64,000 bases of DNA from Albirhodobacter sp048262715 (lineage in GTDB: Bacteria > Pseudomonadota > Alphaproteobacteria > Rhodobacterales > Rhodobacteraceae), in the NCBI GenBank assembly GCA_048262715.1, contig JBLXEV010000002.1:350731-414730 (forward strand), in the 5' to 3' direction. How positions within the stretch are numbered: position 1 is the stretch's first letter; the number at the start of each line of letters is the position of its first letter. Of this stretch, positions 1 through 8,838 are shown piece by piece. The position numbers were made by a program, and so were the translations under genes. Under the pieces are notes generated by a model. It was not told the origin of the DNA. It saw only the letters and a list, made by a program, of their open reading frames with translations, and made no database searches.

Positions 1-7
1 ACAGCCG

Positions 8-367
8 TCACAGGAGCGTGGCGAGCCATGCCAGCACGGCGGGGACGGTTTGCACGAACAGGATTTTCCGGCCTGCGGTTGCGGCGCCATACGCGCCTGC
101 CACCGCCACGCAGCCGAGGAAGAACCACGCCACATTGCGCGCCCATTCCGGATTTCCGATCAGCAGAGACCAGATCAGCCCTGCGGCGAGAAACGCATTA
201 TAGAGGCCCTGATTGGCGGCAAGGACTTTTGTCGGCGCGAACAGATCGCGCGGCAGCGAGCGGAACGTGTTCGGGCCGCGGCTTTCCCACGCGAACATCT
301 CCAGCCAGCAGATGTAGAGGTGCAGCGCCGCGATCAGCGCGATCAGGATTTGGGCAATCAAGGGCAT
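8..367 (-). CDS. DUF1304 family small membrane protein
   Basis: Predicted integral membrane protein of 119 residues with about four hydrophobic helices (roughly residues 1-20, 52-70, 78-98, 103-119). The first helix runs into HLYICWLEMFAW, followed by a polar loop, as in the DUF1304 family, whose function is unknown. It lies about 50 bp beyond livM on the same strand, but a strong terminator stands between them, so it is probably transcribed separately or only by readthrough. The family assignment is from memory of the fold and length; no catalytic motif is visible. Confidence 0.8.
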   Translation of the reverse strand: MPLIAQILIALIAALHLYICWLEMFAWESRGPNTFRSLPRDLFAPTKVLAANQGLYNAFLAAGLIWSLLIGNPEWARNVAWFFLGCVAVAGAYGAATAGRKILFVQTVPAVLAWLATLL

Positions 368-390
368 CAGCGGGATCCTCTGTCAGCTAT

Positions 391-415
391 GAAAAAGGCC
401 CCCAAAGGGGCCTTT
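391..415 (-). terminator. Intrinsic terminator after livM
   Basis: Perfect 9-bp stem AAAGGCCCC / GGGGCCTTT (394-402 and 407-415) with a 4-nt loop. Read on the minus strand it ends in a run of five T, two bases after the livM stop codon. This closes the liv operon. Confidence 0.85.
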
Positions 416-417
416 CT

Positions 418-1737
418 TTACTTCTCCGGCAACAGCCCGCGCGGGGCGAAGCGCAGCACCAGCAATAGCAGCAAGCCCATCGTCAGCATCCGCATATGGG
501 CCGCCGAGTCGAGCAGATGCGCCTTCACCGCGCCCTCCGCCATGCCTGATGTCAGGAAATGGATCAGCCCGTTGCCCCATGGCTCCACCTTGATCCAGAG
601 ATACCAGATCAGCATACCGCCCAGCACCGAGCCCCAATTGTTGCCCGAGCCGCCGACGATCACCATCACCCAGATCAGGAAGGTGAAGCGCAGCGGGAAA
701 TAGGAGGTCGGCGTGACTTGGCCATCCAGCGTGATCAGCATCGCGCCGGCCAAGCCGCAGACGGCGGAGCCGAGCACGAAGATCTGCAGATGGCGGCGGG
801 TGACATCCTTGCCCATCGCGCGGGCGGCGGTCTCGTTATCGCGGATCGCGCGCATCATCCGGCCCCATGGCGATTTTAGCGCCATTTCTGAGAGCCAGAT
901 CACAATCAATGTCGCCGTGATGAACAGCGCCGCATAGCAGAGCTTCACGAAGACGGTCGATCCGGTGATCGGATCAAGGCCGAAGCTGGCGGCACGCTCC
1001 ACAAAGGAGGGGTCAGCTTGGAGATTGACCTCGTAGGGGACGGGGCGCGGGATGCCGTTGACGTTTTTCACGCCGCGCGCGAGCCATTCCTCATTGCGCA
1101 GCACAAAGACGATGATCTGCGCGATGCCCAAGGTCGCAATCGCGAGATAATCCGAGCGCAGCCCGAGGGAGATCTTGCCCACCGCCCAAGCGGCAACCGC
1201 GGCAAACACCATGCCAACGGGCCATGAGAGCAGCACCGGCAGGCCAAGCCCGCCGAGATAGCCCGCGCCCGAGGGGTTGATCGCCTCAATTGCGGCAACG
1301 GCAGGATCCAGCACCGCGCGATACGCGAAGAAGCCGATGATCAGCCAGAGCACCAGCGCCACCGCCATTTTGCGGCCTGCCATCCGGCGTTTGATCTGCA
1401 CCGCAAGTGCGATCACCAGCGCCGCCAGCGCGAAGGCGCCGAGCAAGCGCCAGCCGCCCGCCGCAAAAGCGCCCGGAACCGGCGGCATCGAGACCAGCAC
1501 AGGCGCTAGCCCGCCAAGCGCGACAAAGCCAAGGATGCCGGTGTTAAACAGCCCCGCATAGCCCCATTGGATATTCACCCCCAGCGCCATGATCGCCGAG
1601 ATCAGCCCCATATTCAGCAGGCCAAGCGCGGTGTTCCAGCCGCCCGTCGCGGCCTCCAGCGCGAACAGCCCGAGCATCAGCGCGAAATAGAGCGGCGCGC
1701 GGTTTTTCCCTGCGGTCGGTTGACGTGTCGCACTCAT
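418..1737 (-). CDS. livM: Branched-chain amino-acid ABC transporter permease LivM
   Basis: Inner-membrane permease subunit of a branched-chain amino-acid importer; it pairs with LivH to form the pore. It has 439 residues with many hydrophobic segments. The LivM family signature is seen in GYAGLFNTGILGFVALGG (N-terminal third) and in the EAA-like cytoplasmic loop around SPWGRMMRAIRDNETAARAMG (about residues 289-309), which contacts the ATPases. The start ATG overlaps the end of livH by 4 bp, showing translational coupling. The whole livK-G-F-H-M set is on the minus strand and this is the last gene. The substrate could also be urea or short amides, as in related operons; LIV-type amino acids are the default inference. 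Confidence 0.93.
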   Translation of the reverse strand: MSATRQPTAGKNRAPLYFALMLGLFALEAATGGWNTALGLLNMGLISAIMALGVNIQWGYAGLFNTGILGFVALGGLAPVLVSMPPVPGAFAAGGWRLLGAFALAALVIALAVQIKRRMAGRKMAVALVLWLIIGFFAYRAVLDPAVAAIEAINPSGAGYLGGLGLPVLLSWPVGMVFAAVAAWAVGKISLGLRSDYLAIATLGIAQIIVFVLRNEEWLARGVKNVNGIPRPVPYEVNLQADPSFVERAASFGLDPITGSTVFVKLCYAALFITATLIVIWLSEMALKSPWGRMMRAIRDNETAARAMGKDVTRRHLQIFVLGSAVCGLAGAMLITLDGQVTPTSYFPLRFTFLIWVMVIVGGSGNNWGSVLGGMLIWYLWIKVEPWGNGLIHFLTSGMAEGAVKAHLLDSAAHMRMLTMGLLLLLVLRFAPRGLLPEK

Positions 1738-2744
1738 ACCGATTTGCCTTTGAAGAGGCCCGTGGGCTTGAACAAAAGCACGATCACGAGGATCGCGAAG
1801 CTGACGCCGAATTTATACTCGGTCGAGATCAGCTGCAGCAGACCATCGGGCGCGAGGCTGGCGGGGACGAGATAGGTCACCACCTTTTTCCACGCATAGG
1901 TCACCGCCACCTCGGAGAAGGAAACGATAAACCCGCCCGCAATCGCGCCCAGCGGATTGCCGAGGCCGCCGACGATGGCAGCGGCAAACATCGGCAGGAG
2001 AAGCTCGAAATAGTTGAACGCTTTGAACGTTTTATCGAGGCCATAAAGGGTGCCTGCGATGGTCGCCAAGGCGGCGGCGATGATCCATGTGATCCGCACC
2101 ACGCGCTCGGGGTCGATGCCTGAAAGCAGCGCCAGATCCTCATTATCGGAAAACGCGCGCATGGATTTCCCCGTGCGGGTCTTGTTGAGGAAATGGAACA
2201 GCGCCCAGACCACAAGGCCGGAGGTGACCAGCGTGATAACTTGCGTCGTGCGCAGCGAGAGACCTTCATCCAGCCCCGTCCACGCTTTGAAATCGCGCAC
2301 CGAGATCAAGAACCGCTCGCCATCCGCGAAGTTGATTTCTTCCACGCCGATCACAAACCGCGTCAGCGCGTTCATGATGAACATCACCCCGACCGAGACC
2401 ATCACCAGCACCACAGGGGCTGCTTTTTGTTTGCGGTAGAAGCGGTAGACGGCGCGATCCGTGGCCAGCACGAAAATCGCCGTCAGCGTGATCGAGAACG
2501 GCAGCGCGAGAAGGGCGGTTGGCAGGAAGCCGAAACTGATGCCCATCGCCTGCAGCCCCCAAGTGACGAGGATCGTCATCGCGGTGCCGAAGGCCATCGT
2601 GTCGCCATGGGCGAAGTTGGAGAAGCGCAGGATCCCGTAGATCAGCGTCACCCCGAGCGCCCCGAGCGCAAGCTGCGCGCCGTAAGCGGTGGCGGGGATC
2701 ACCACATAGTTGAGAAGCGCGACAAGCGCGTTGAGCAGATCCAT
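1734..2744 (-). CDS. livH: Branched-chain amino-acid ABC transporter permease LivH
   Basis: Second inner-membrane permease subunit of the LIV importer, 336 residues. The typical LivH start is seen: a hydrophobic helix, then LALGALGVTLIYGILRFSNFAHGD. The ATPase-contacting loop includes TRTGKSMRAFSDNEDLALLSGID (about residues 189-211). It is a little longer than the roughly 300 residues common for LivH because of loop insertions. It follows livF by 3 bp and overlaps livM by 4 bp. Membrane topology is inferred from hydrophobicity only. Confidence 0.93.
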   Translation of the reverse strand: MDLLNALVALLNYVVIPATAYGAQLALGALGVTLIYGILRFSNFAHGDTMAFGTAMTILVTWGLQAMGISFGFLPTALLALPFSITLTAIFVLATDRAVYRFYRKQKAAPVVLVMVSVGVMFIMNALTRFVIGVEEINFADGERFLISVRDFKAWTGLDEGLSLRTTQVITLVTSGLVVWALFHFLNKTRTGKSMRAFSDNEDLALLSGIDPERVVRITWIIAAALATIAGTLYGLDKTFKAFNYFELLLPMFAAAIVGGLGNPLGAIAGGFIVSFSEVAVTYAWKKVVTYLVPASLAPDGLLQLISTEYKFGVSFAILVIVLLFKPTGLFKGKSV

Positions 2745-2747
2745 CTC

Positions 2748-3452
2748 TTAGCCCCCCAAGAACGTGCGGCGGACATCCGGATCGGCCATCAGCGCCGCGC
2801 CCGTGTCGGTGTATTTATTCGCGCCTTGCACCAGCACATAGCCGGTATCCGCGATTTCAAGCGCTTGGCGGGCGTTTTGTTCCACCATCAGGATCGAGAT
2901 TCCGGTGCGGGCGACTTCGATGATCCGGTCGAACAGCTCGTCCATCACAATCGGCGAGACGCCTGCGGTCGGCTCGTCCAGCATCAACAGCTTCGGCTGG
3001 GTCATCAGCGCGCGGCCCACAGCGACCTGTTGCCGCTGGCCGCCCGAAAGCTCGCCCGCGTTTTGATCGCGTTTGTCTTTCAGGATCGGGAACAGATCAT
3101 AGACCTGCTCCATCGTCGCGCGGAAATCATCCTTGCGGATGAAGGCCCCCATTTCGAGGTTTTCTTCCACTGTCATCGTCGGGAAGACGTTATCGGTCTG
3201 CGGCACGAAACCCATGCCTTTTTTCACACGGTCCTCGGGCGAGAGCGCGGTGATATCCTCACCATCCAGCTTCACATAGCCGCCTCGCAGGTTCAGCATG
3301 CCGAAAACGGCCTTCATCGCAGTGGATTTGCCCGCGCCATTCGGGCCGACGATCACAGCGATTTTGCCTTTCTCGACAGAAAGGTTGCAGCCGTGCAGAA
3401 TATTGGTGGGGCCATAGCCGCCCGTCATATTCGAGGCATCAAGATAGCTCAT
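2748..3452 (-). CDS. livF: ABC transporter ATP-binding protein LivF
   Basis: Cytoplasmic ATPase that powers the LIV importer together with LivG. 234 residues, the normal LivF length. Walker A GPNGAGKST (about residues 37-45), ABC signature LSGGQRQQVAVGRAL, Walker B LLMLDEPTAG and the switch histidine region are intact. Start ATG at 3452 with a purine-rich upstream sequence. It lies 52 bp after livG and 3 bp before livH, within one transcription unit. Confidence 0.95.
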   Translation of the reverse strand: MSYLDASNMTGGYGPTNILHGCNLSVEKGKIAVIVGPNGAGKSTAMKAVFGMLNLRGGYVKLDGEDITALSPEDRVKKGMGFVPQTDNVFPTMTVEENLEMGAFIRKDDFRATMEQVYDLFPILKDKRDQNAGELSGGQRQQVAVGRALMTQPKLLMLDEPTAGVSPIVMDELFDRIIEVARTGISILMVEQNARQALEIADTGYVLVQGANKYTDTGAALMADPDVRRTFLGG

Positions 3453-3504
3453 GCTGTGCCTCCAGTTACGCCCGTAAGGCGTTGATACAGTTGGGAAGAA
3501 TGCA

Positions 3505-4287
3505 TCATACGCCCACCTTATCTTTATTCTTCAGGCCGCGGCCAAGATAGGCCTCGATTACGGCTTCATTCTGCATGATCGTATCGGGGTGGCCTTTGGC
3601 CAGCACCTTGCCCTCGGCCATCACGATGACCGGATCACACAGCCGACCGATGAAATCCATATCATGCTCGATCACGCAGAACGTATAGCCGCGCTCTTTG
3701 TTCAAACGCACAATGGCATCGCCAATCGTGTTGAGCAGCGTGCGGTTCACGCCCGCGCCGACCTCATCGAGAAACACGATCTTCGCATCCACCATCATCG
3801 TGCGGCCCAGCTCCAAGAGCTTCTTCTGGCCACCCGAGAGATTGCCTGCCTTCTCATCGCGCAGGTGCGAAATCGTCAAGAAATCAAGAACTTCATCGGC
3901 TTTCTTGAGAAGGGTAGCCTCCTCCTGCGCGATTTTGGCGCGCATCACCCATGTTTTCCAAAGGCTCTCACCGGTTTGACCTGCGGGCACCATCATCAGG
4001 TTCTCGCGCACGGTCATGGAGGAGAATTCATGCGCGATCTGGAAGGTGCGCAGCAGCCCTTTATGGAATAACTCATGCGGCGGCAGGCCCGTAATATCCT
4101 CGCCATCCATAAACACGCGACCGGAGGTCGGTTCATGAACCCCGGCGATCACGTTGAAAAGCGTAGATTTTCCGGCGCCGTTCGGGCCGACAAGTCCGGT
4201 AATCGTGCCGGTGCCAATCTCAATACTGGCCCCGGCAACGGCGCTGAAACCGCCGAATTTTTTATGCAGGTTCTCGACCCTGATCAT
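3505..4287 (-). CDS. livG: ABC transporter ATP-binding protein LivG
   Basis: Cytoplasmic ATPase partner of LivF, 260 residues. Walker A GPNGAGKSTL (about 33-42), signature LSGGQKKLLELGRTMM and Walker B IVFLDEVGAGVN are present. The Walker B is followed by G rather than the P of DEPTAG, which is common in LivG. The C-terminus carries the LivG-type extension KGHPDTIMQNEAVIEAYLG. It is separated from the upstream livK by an intrinsic terminator, so it is expected to be expressed at a lower level than the binding protein. Confidence 0.95.
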   Translation of the reverse strand: MIRVENLHKKFGGFSAVAGASIEIGTGTITGLVGPNGAGKSTLFNVIAGVHEPTSGRVFMDGEDITGLPPHELFHKGLLRTFQIAHEFSSMTVRENLMMVPAGQTGESLWKTWVMRAKIAQEEATLLKKADEVLDFLTISHLRDEKAGNLSGGQKKLLELGRTMMVDAKIVFLDEVGAGVNRTLLNTIGDAIVRLNKERGYTFCVIEHDMDFIGRLCDPVIVMAEGKVLAKGHPDTIMQNEAVIEAYLGRGLKNKDKVGV

Positions 4288-4363
4288 CTGCCTTTATCCC
4301 TTGTAAGGCCCCAGTCTCTTCATGTGTTTCCTGAAGAATGCCACTTAGCGGCTTTTAAAAACT

Positions 4364-4396
4364 GGAAAAAAAGCAGCCCGGATTGCTCCGGGCTGC
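4364..4396 (-). terminator. Terminator/attenuator between livK and livG
   Basis: Perfect 9-bp stem GCAGCCCGG / CCGGGCTGC (4373-4381 and 4388-4396) with a 6-nt loop. On the minus strand it is followed by seven T. It sits directly after livK and before livG in the same direction, so it probably limits readthrough and keeps the binding protein in excess over the membrane complex. Confidence 0.9.
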
Positions 4397-4413
4397 CAAA
4401 GAAACGCTAAGAG

Positions 4414-5595
4414 TTAGCGATATTTAACGGTTTCGATTTTGCCGTCTTTGATTTCGATTTCGCGGAAGGTGCCCGAGCTTTCACCGTTGCCGATGAGTTC
4501 AACCGAGGACGCGCCTTGATAATCGATATCTTTGCCTTCTTTGATCAGCTCAAGCGCTTTGCCCAGCTCACCTGCCATGATCGGCTCGCCCGGAGCGTTG
4601 GCGATCTCCATGATCTTGGTTTTGTAGGTTTGCGGATCGGTGGACCCTGCGGCCTGCATCGCGAGCAGCATCAGCGCCGCCGCATCATAGGATTCCGACG
4701 AATAGACCGTCGAGCCGTCGAAGCCTGCGGCTTTTGCCAGTTCGATGAACTTCTCTTTGCCTTCGCCTTCCGAGGAGGGCATCTGGCCGAACGAGCCTTC
4801 GATATCTGCGCCGAAGTTATCTTCCAGCGATTGGCCAACCATGCCATCGGGGAAGACGAAGGTTTCAAACGCGCCGGAATCGATTGCGCCGCGCAAGATG
4901 CCCGCGCCGCCTTGGTCAACATAGCCCGCGATCACCAGCGCATCGCCGCCAGCCGAGGCCAGAGCGCCGACCTCTGCCGAGTAATCCGCTTTGCCATCAT
5001 CATGCGCCGCATTGATCGTAACTTTACCGCCAGCGACCTCATAGGCAGCCGCGAAGCTATCCGCGAGGCCTTTGCCGTAATCGTTGTTGGTATAGGTGAG
5101 CGCGACCGATTTGATGCCATGCTCCATCAGAATCTCAGTCATCACAACGCCTTGGCGGGCATCGGAGGGCGAGGTGCGGAAGAACAGACCATCATCGGGC
5201 AGATCCGAAAGCGCGGGCGAAGTGGCCGAGGGCGAGATCATCACCATGCCATTGGGCATCGCAACGTTTTGGAGCGAGGCAGTGGCCTCACCCGAACACA
5301 TGCCGCCGACGATGCCTTTGACCTTATCAGCGGTGATCAGCTTCTCGACGCCTGCGGTCGCGGCAGCCGCGTCAACGCAGGTGGAATCCGAGCGCACCGG
5401 AACGATCGTCGTGCCATCCAGCAGCAGGCCCGAATCCGAGACCTCTTTCATCGCCAGCTCAGCGCCCGCCGCCATCGTCGGCGACATCGATTCGAGCGGC
5501 CCTGTGAAGCCGAGCGAGATCCCCATTTTGATCTCTTCAGCCTGTGCCATTCCGGCCATCATCACAGCAGTCGTCGCAAGAAGCAGTTTTTTCAT
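4414..5595 (-). CDS. livK: Branched-chain amino-acid periplasmic binding protein
   Basis: Periplasmic ligand-binding subunit (Peripla_BP_6 type) that delivers substrate to LivHMGF, 393 residues. I chose the ATG at 5595 because it begins a clean signal peptide, MKKLLLATTAVMMAGMAQA, cut before EEIKMGISLGFTG, and has GGGAGAG about 7 nt upstream. An in-frame longer start at 5634 would spoil the signal. First gene of the operon; its promoter must lie in 5596-5773. Ligand not determinable from sequence. Confidence 0.93.
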   Translation of the reverse strand: MKKLLLATTAVMMAGMAQAEEIKMGISLGFTGPLESMSPTMAAGAELAMKEVSDSGLLLDGTTIVPVRSDSTCVDAAAATAGVEKLITADKVKGIVGGMCSGEATASLQNVAMPNGMVMISPSATSPALSDLPDDGLFFRTSPSDARQGVVMTEILMEHGIKSVALTYTNNDYGKGLADSFAAAYEVAGGKVTINAAHDDGKADYSAEVGALASAGGDALVIAGYVDQGGAGILRGAIDSGAFETFVFPDGMVGQSLEDNFGADIEGSFGQMPSSEGEGKEKFIELAKAAGFDGSTVYSSESYDAAALMLLAMQAAGSTDPQTYKTKIMEIANAPGEPIMAGELGKALELIKEGKDIDYQGASSVELIGNGESSGTFREIEIKDGKIETVKYR

Positions 5596-5773
5596 AATAC
5601 TCTCCCAAGGTTTGGAACTTCGTCCTGTTGCCACGCTAAAGGGCGCGTGGAGAAAAAGAAAGCCATCCGAATTGATACAAGGAGGCGAGGTGACGTGGGG
5701 TTATTTTGCGAAACCTGTGCGCGGCTCAAACGGCCCACAGCCAAGCGGCATATCCTGCCCCAAAGCGCCGAGG

Positions 5774-7003
5774 TTAATCCTCGTCATCCTCTTCAAACGC
5801 GCCAAACTCCTCGTCGAACCCGTCGCCGAACTCATCTGTTCCAAGCGGTGCTGGCTCTTCGAGGGGCGGCCCTTCGACAGTGAGATTGTCAAACGATCCC
5901 GGCTCAATGGCAGGGGCCTCGCTCCAATCGCCGGCATCTAACGCCTCGCCCAAAAACGCTTCGCCCTCGGGCACACCCGCTCCGCCATCTGGGCCACCGC
6001 CATGGGTGCCGCGCTCACGATAGGGGGTGGTTTGGTAATGCGCGCGGTAGCATTTGGAAAAATGCGACGGCGAGGCAAAGCCGCAGGCGAGCGCCACGTT
6101 GATCACGGACATTTCTGTTTGCATCAAGAGGTTACGCGCCTTTTGTAGCCGCACCTCCATGTAATACCGTTTCGGGCTGCGGTTCAGATAACGCCGGAAC
6201 AGCCGCTCCAACTGGCGGGTCGACATGCCGACCTCTTCGGCCAGAAGAGAGGGGCTGATTGGCTCTTCCAGATTGGCCTCCATCCGGCCAATCACTTGCG
6301 CAAGCTTGGGATGGCGCACACCGATCCGTGTCGGGATCGACAGACGCTGGCTATCCTTATCTGACCGGATCGAATTGTAGATCAATTGATCGGCCACGGT
6401 GGAGGCGAGCTGATCGCCTTGCTGATGCGCGATCAGTTTGAGCATCAGGTCAATCGACGCGGTTCCACCTGCCGTGCTCATCCGGTTTCCGTCAATCACG
6501 AAAACCGATTTTGTCAGGTCAACCTCTTCAAATTCCTCGGAAAAGCTATCCTGATTCTCCCAGTGAATCGTCGCGCGCTTGCCATCCAGCAGGCCCGCTT
6601 TTGCAACCGCCCAAGCCCCCGTGCACAGGCCAGCCACCCCCGCACCACGGCGGGCCTCGCGCCGCAACCAGTTCAGAATCGGCTTTGTCGTCGCCTCAGC
6701 CACGTCGACCCCGCCGCAGACCATAACCGTGTCATCGCGCGAGATCTCCTCCAGCGCCATATCCAACCCGATCCGTGCACCATTGGAGCACCGCGCCTCA
6801 CGGCCACCTTCACCCGCCAGAACCCACGAATACAGCGCGCGCCCCGCAACGCGGTTGGCAAGCCGCAACGGCTCCACCGCGCCCGCAAAGGACATCATCG
6901 TAAAGCGATCCAGCAGCAAAAACACGAAGCGGCGCGGCTTTGCATCCGGCAGCGCGATACGTGTGGCGCGCTGGGGGGCGCTGGAGATCTTAAGTGGTGA
7001 CAT
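5774..7003 (-). CDS. GlxA/GbdR-like AraC-family regulator with acidic tail
   Basis: Transcription regulator with an N-terminal DJ-1/PfpI (GATase1-like) domain (about residues 22-190) and a C-terminal AraC helix-turn-helix (about 235-330). The FLLLDRFTMMSFAGAVEPL start and the GLCTGAWAVAKAGLLDG elbow match the GlxA/GbdR group, which control betaine, carnitine or similar catabolic genes; the cysteine in GLCTGA is the DJ-1 elbow residue. AraC helices end near CGFASPSHFSKCYRAHY. The last 80 or so residues form a glycine- then Asp/Glu-rich tail (EEDDED end), not usual for the family. It is divergent from aroG. Effector and targets unknown. Confidence 0.88.
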   Translation of the reverse strand: MSPLKISSAPQRATRIALPDAKPRRFVFLLLDRFTMMSFAGAVEPLRLANRVAGRALYSWVLAGEGGREARCSNGARIGLDMALEEISRDDTVMVCGGVDVAEATTKPILNWLRREARRGAGVAGLCTGAWAVAKAGLLDGKRATIHWENQDSFSEEFEEVDLTKSVFVIDGNRMSTAGGTASIDLMLKLIAHQQGDQLASTVADQLIYNSIRSDKDSQRLSIPTRIGVRHPKLAQVIGRMEANLEEPISPSLLAEEVGMSTRQLERLFRRYLNRSPKRYYMEVRLQKARNLLMQTEMSVINVALACGFASPSHFSKCYRAHYQTTPYRERGTHGGGPDGGAGVPEGEAFLGEALDAGDWSEAPAIEPGSFDNLTVEGPPLEEPAPLGTDEFGDGFDEEFGAFEEDDED

Positions 7004-7361
7004 TTGCGACCTGTTTCATGTCGGATTTATCGAGATAATCGGGGAATATTGGGGGACGCAAGGGGAATTGGTTTACGTGTAAATTTGGCGCGCCATGCAC
7101 CTGTCCTGATTGAAAAAAACCGAGGCTTCTCCATCGTCAACCGATGGTAGTTGCGCGCGGAGGTTCCCCAAAACTTGGGCAAACTCAAACAAAACGGCCG
7201 AATCGACCGCAAAACACGTAGCTTACGCCGGATCACCGCATGGCAAAGCGGACGGTTTCTTTCCTTGGCCTGTCCCGCATGCGAAAGAAGCATTTGTAAG
7301 CGCTAACAGCCGCGTCTATAGGTAAACGCGAAATTTTACGCGATAACCTCTGGAGGCGAAA
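7004..7361. other. Divergent promoter region, no gene seen
   Basis: 358 bp between the divergent AraC-type regulator and the DAHP synthase gene. It should hold both promoters and, probably, autoregulatory operators. I see no convincing open frame, terminator or attenuator-type Trp/Phe/Tyr leader peptide in it. Confidence 0.6.
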
Positions 7362-8726
7362 ATGGGATGGACTAAATCTGACTGGCGCGCAAAACCGCGG
7401 GTGCAGATGCCCGATTATCCCGATCAGGGGGCATTGAGCGGCGTTGAGGCACAGCTGGGCAAAATGCCACCGCTGGTTTTTGCAGGTGAAGCGCGGCGCT
7501 TGAAAGCGCAGCTCGCCGAAGCGGGCGCAGGCCGCGCCTTCTTGTTGCAAGGCGGCGATTGCGCTGAGAGCTTCGCGGAATTCTCCGCTGATAACATCCG
7601 TGACACGTTCAAAGTGATGTTGCAGATGGCGATCGTGCTGACATGGGGCGCGAAGGTTCCCGTCATCAAAGTGGGCCGGATGGCAGGGCAGTTCGCCAAG
7701 CCGCGCTCCGCCCCGACGGAGATGATTGGCGGCGTGGAATACCCGAGCTACCGCGGCGATATCATCAACGGCTTTGATGCCACGATGGAAGCGCGTCTGC
7801 CCGATCCGAGCCGGATGCTGCAGGCCTACACGCAGGCTGCGGCCTCGCTCAACCTGCTGCGCGCCTTCTCGACTGGCGGCTATGCCGATATTCACCGCGT
7901 GCAATCCTGGATCTCCGGCTTTGCAGAAGAGCCCGCTGCCGCGCGCTATAAAGACATCGCGCAACGCATTGAAGATGCACTCGATTTCATGTCCGCTGCA
8001 GGGGTGACCTCGGCCACGGCGCATGAATTGGCGCAGGTTGATTTCTACACGTCGCATGAATCATTGCTGCTCGAATATGAAGAGGCGCTGTGCCGGATCG
8101 ACTCGACTTCAGGTCTTCCGGTCGCGGGTTCGGGCCATATGCTGTGGATCGGTGACCGCACGCGGCAGCCGGACGGCGCGCATGTCGAATTCTGCTCGGG
8201 CGTACAAAACCCGATTGGTCTCAAATGCGGCCCGACAACCACGGCGGAAGATCTCAAAGTGCTGATGTCGAAACTGAACCCCGCCAATGAGGCGGGCCGT
8301 TTGACGCTGATCGCACGGTTCGGCGCGGGCAAGGTGGGGGATCACCTGCCACGCCTCGTTGAGACGGTGAAGGCTGAAGGCGCGAATGTTGTTTGGTCCT
8401 GCGATGCGATGCATGGCAACACGATCAAATCGGCGTCCGGCTACAAAACGCGGCCCTTCGATCAGGTCTTGCAAGAGGTGCGCGAGTTCTTCGCCGTGCA
8501 CCGCGAGCAAAACACCATCCCGGGCGGTGTGCATTTCGAGATGACCGGCAAGGACGTGACCGAATGCACAGGCGGCGTGCGCGCCGTGACCGACGAGGAT
8601 CTCTCGGATCGTTACCATACCGCTTGCGATCCGCGCCTGAACGCCTCGCAATCGCTGGAGCTGGCCTTCCTCGTCGCGGAAGAGTTGACGACATTGCGCA
8701 AAGAGCGCCGCACTGTCGCGATCTGA
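7362..8726 (+). CDS. aroG: Class II 3-deoxy-7-phosphoheptulonate (DAHP) synthase
   Basis: Condenses phosphoenolpyruvate and erythrose 4-phosphate to DAHP, the first step of the shikimate pathway. 454 residues, the plant/actinobacterial class II (AroA-II) length, unrelated in sequence to E. coli AroFGH. Class II motifs seen: start W-RAKP---MPDYPD, LLQGGDCAESF (about 62-72), KVGRMAGQFAKPRS and the metal/PEP site HGNT-----GYKTR-F and GGVHFEMTG. ATG is preceded by CTGGAGGCGAAA, a good ribosome site. Monocistronic, closed by a terminator 46 bp downstream. The symbol aroG is commonly used; aroH/aroA appear in other annotations. Confidence 0.95.
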   Translation: MGWTKSDWRAKPRVQMPDYPDQGALSGVEAQLGKMPPLVFAGEARRLKAQLAEAGAGRAFLLQGGDCAESFAEFSADNIRDTFKVMLQMAIVLTWGAKVPVIKVGRMAGQFAKPRSAPTEMIGGVEYPSYRGDIINGFDATMEARLPDPSRMLQAYTQAAASLNLLRAFSTGGYADIHRVQSWISGFAEEPAAARYKDIAQRIEDALDFMSAAGVTSATAHELAQVDFYTSHESLLLEYEEALCRIDSTSGLPVAGSGHMLWIGDRTRQPDGAHVEFCSGVQNPIGLKCGPTTTAEDLKVLMSKLNPANEAGRLTLIARFGAGKVGDHLPRLVETVKAEGANVVWSCDAMHGNTIKSASGYKTRPFDQVLQEVREFFAVHREQNTIPGGVHFEMTGKDVTECTGGVRAVTDEDLSDRYHTACDPRLNASQSLELAFLVAEELTTLRKERRTVAI

Positions 8727-8733
8727 TCCGGTA

Positions 8734-8752
8734 CCTCATGTGATACATGAGG
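8734..8752. repeat. Palindrome CCTCATGT-GAT-ACATGAGG in aroG 3' region
   Basis: Perfect 8-bp inverted repeat with a 3-nt centre, 8 bp after the aroG stop. It shares the core TCATGT-N3-ACATGA with a second site at 28566-28580 upstream of trkA. Not followed by a T run, so not a terminator itself. Function unknown. Confidence 0.6.
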
Positions 8753-8771
8753 AATGACCTATAATGCATTG

Positions 8772-8800
8772 AAAAGGGCGCCGTATTTCGGCGCCCTTTA
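8772..8800 (+). terminator. Intrinsic terminator of aroG
   Basis: Perfect 11-bp stem AAAGGGCGCCG / CGGCGCCCTTT (8773-8783 and 8789-8799) with loop TATTT. The A and T flanks make it usable from both strands, so it may also serve the converging PAS_5 gene. Confidence 0.9.
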
Positions 8801-8838
8801 TCTATTCGTCTGTGCCTAACTGCGATGACGGCCCGTTA

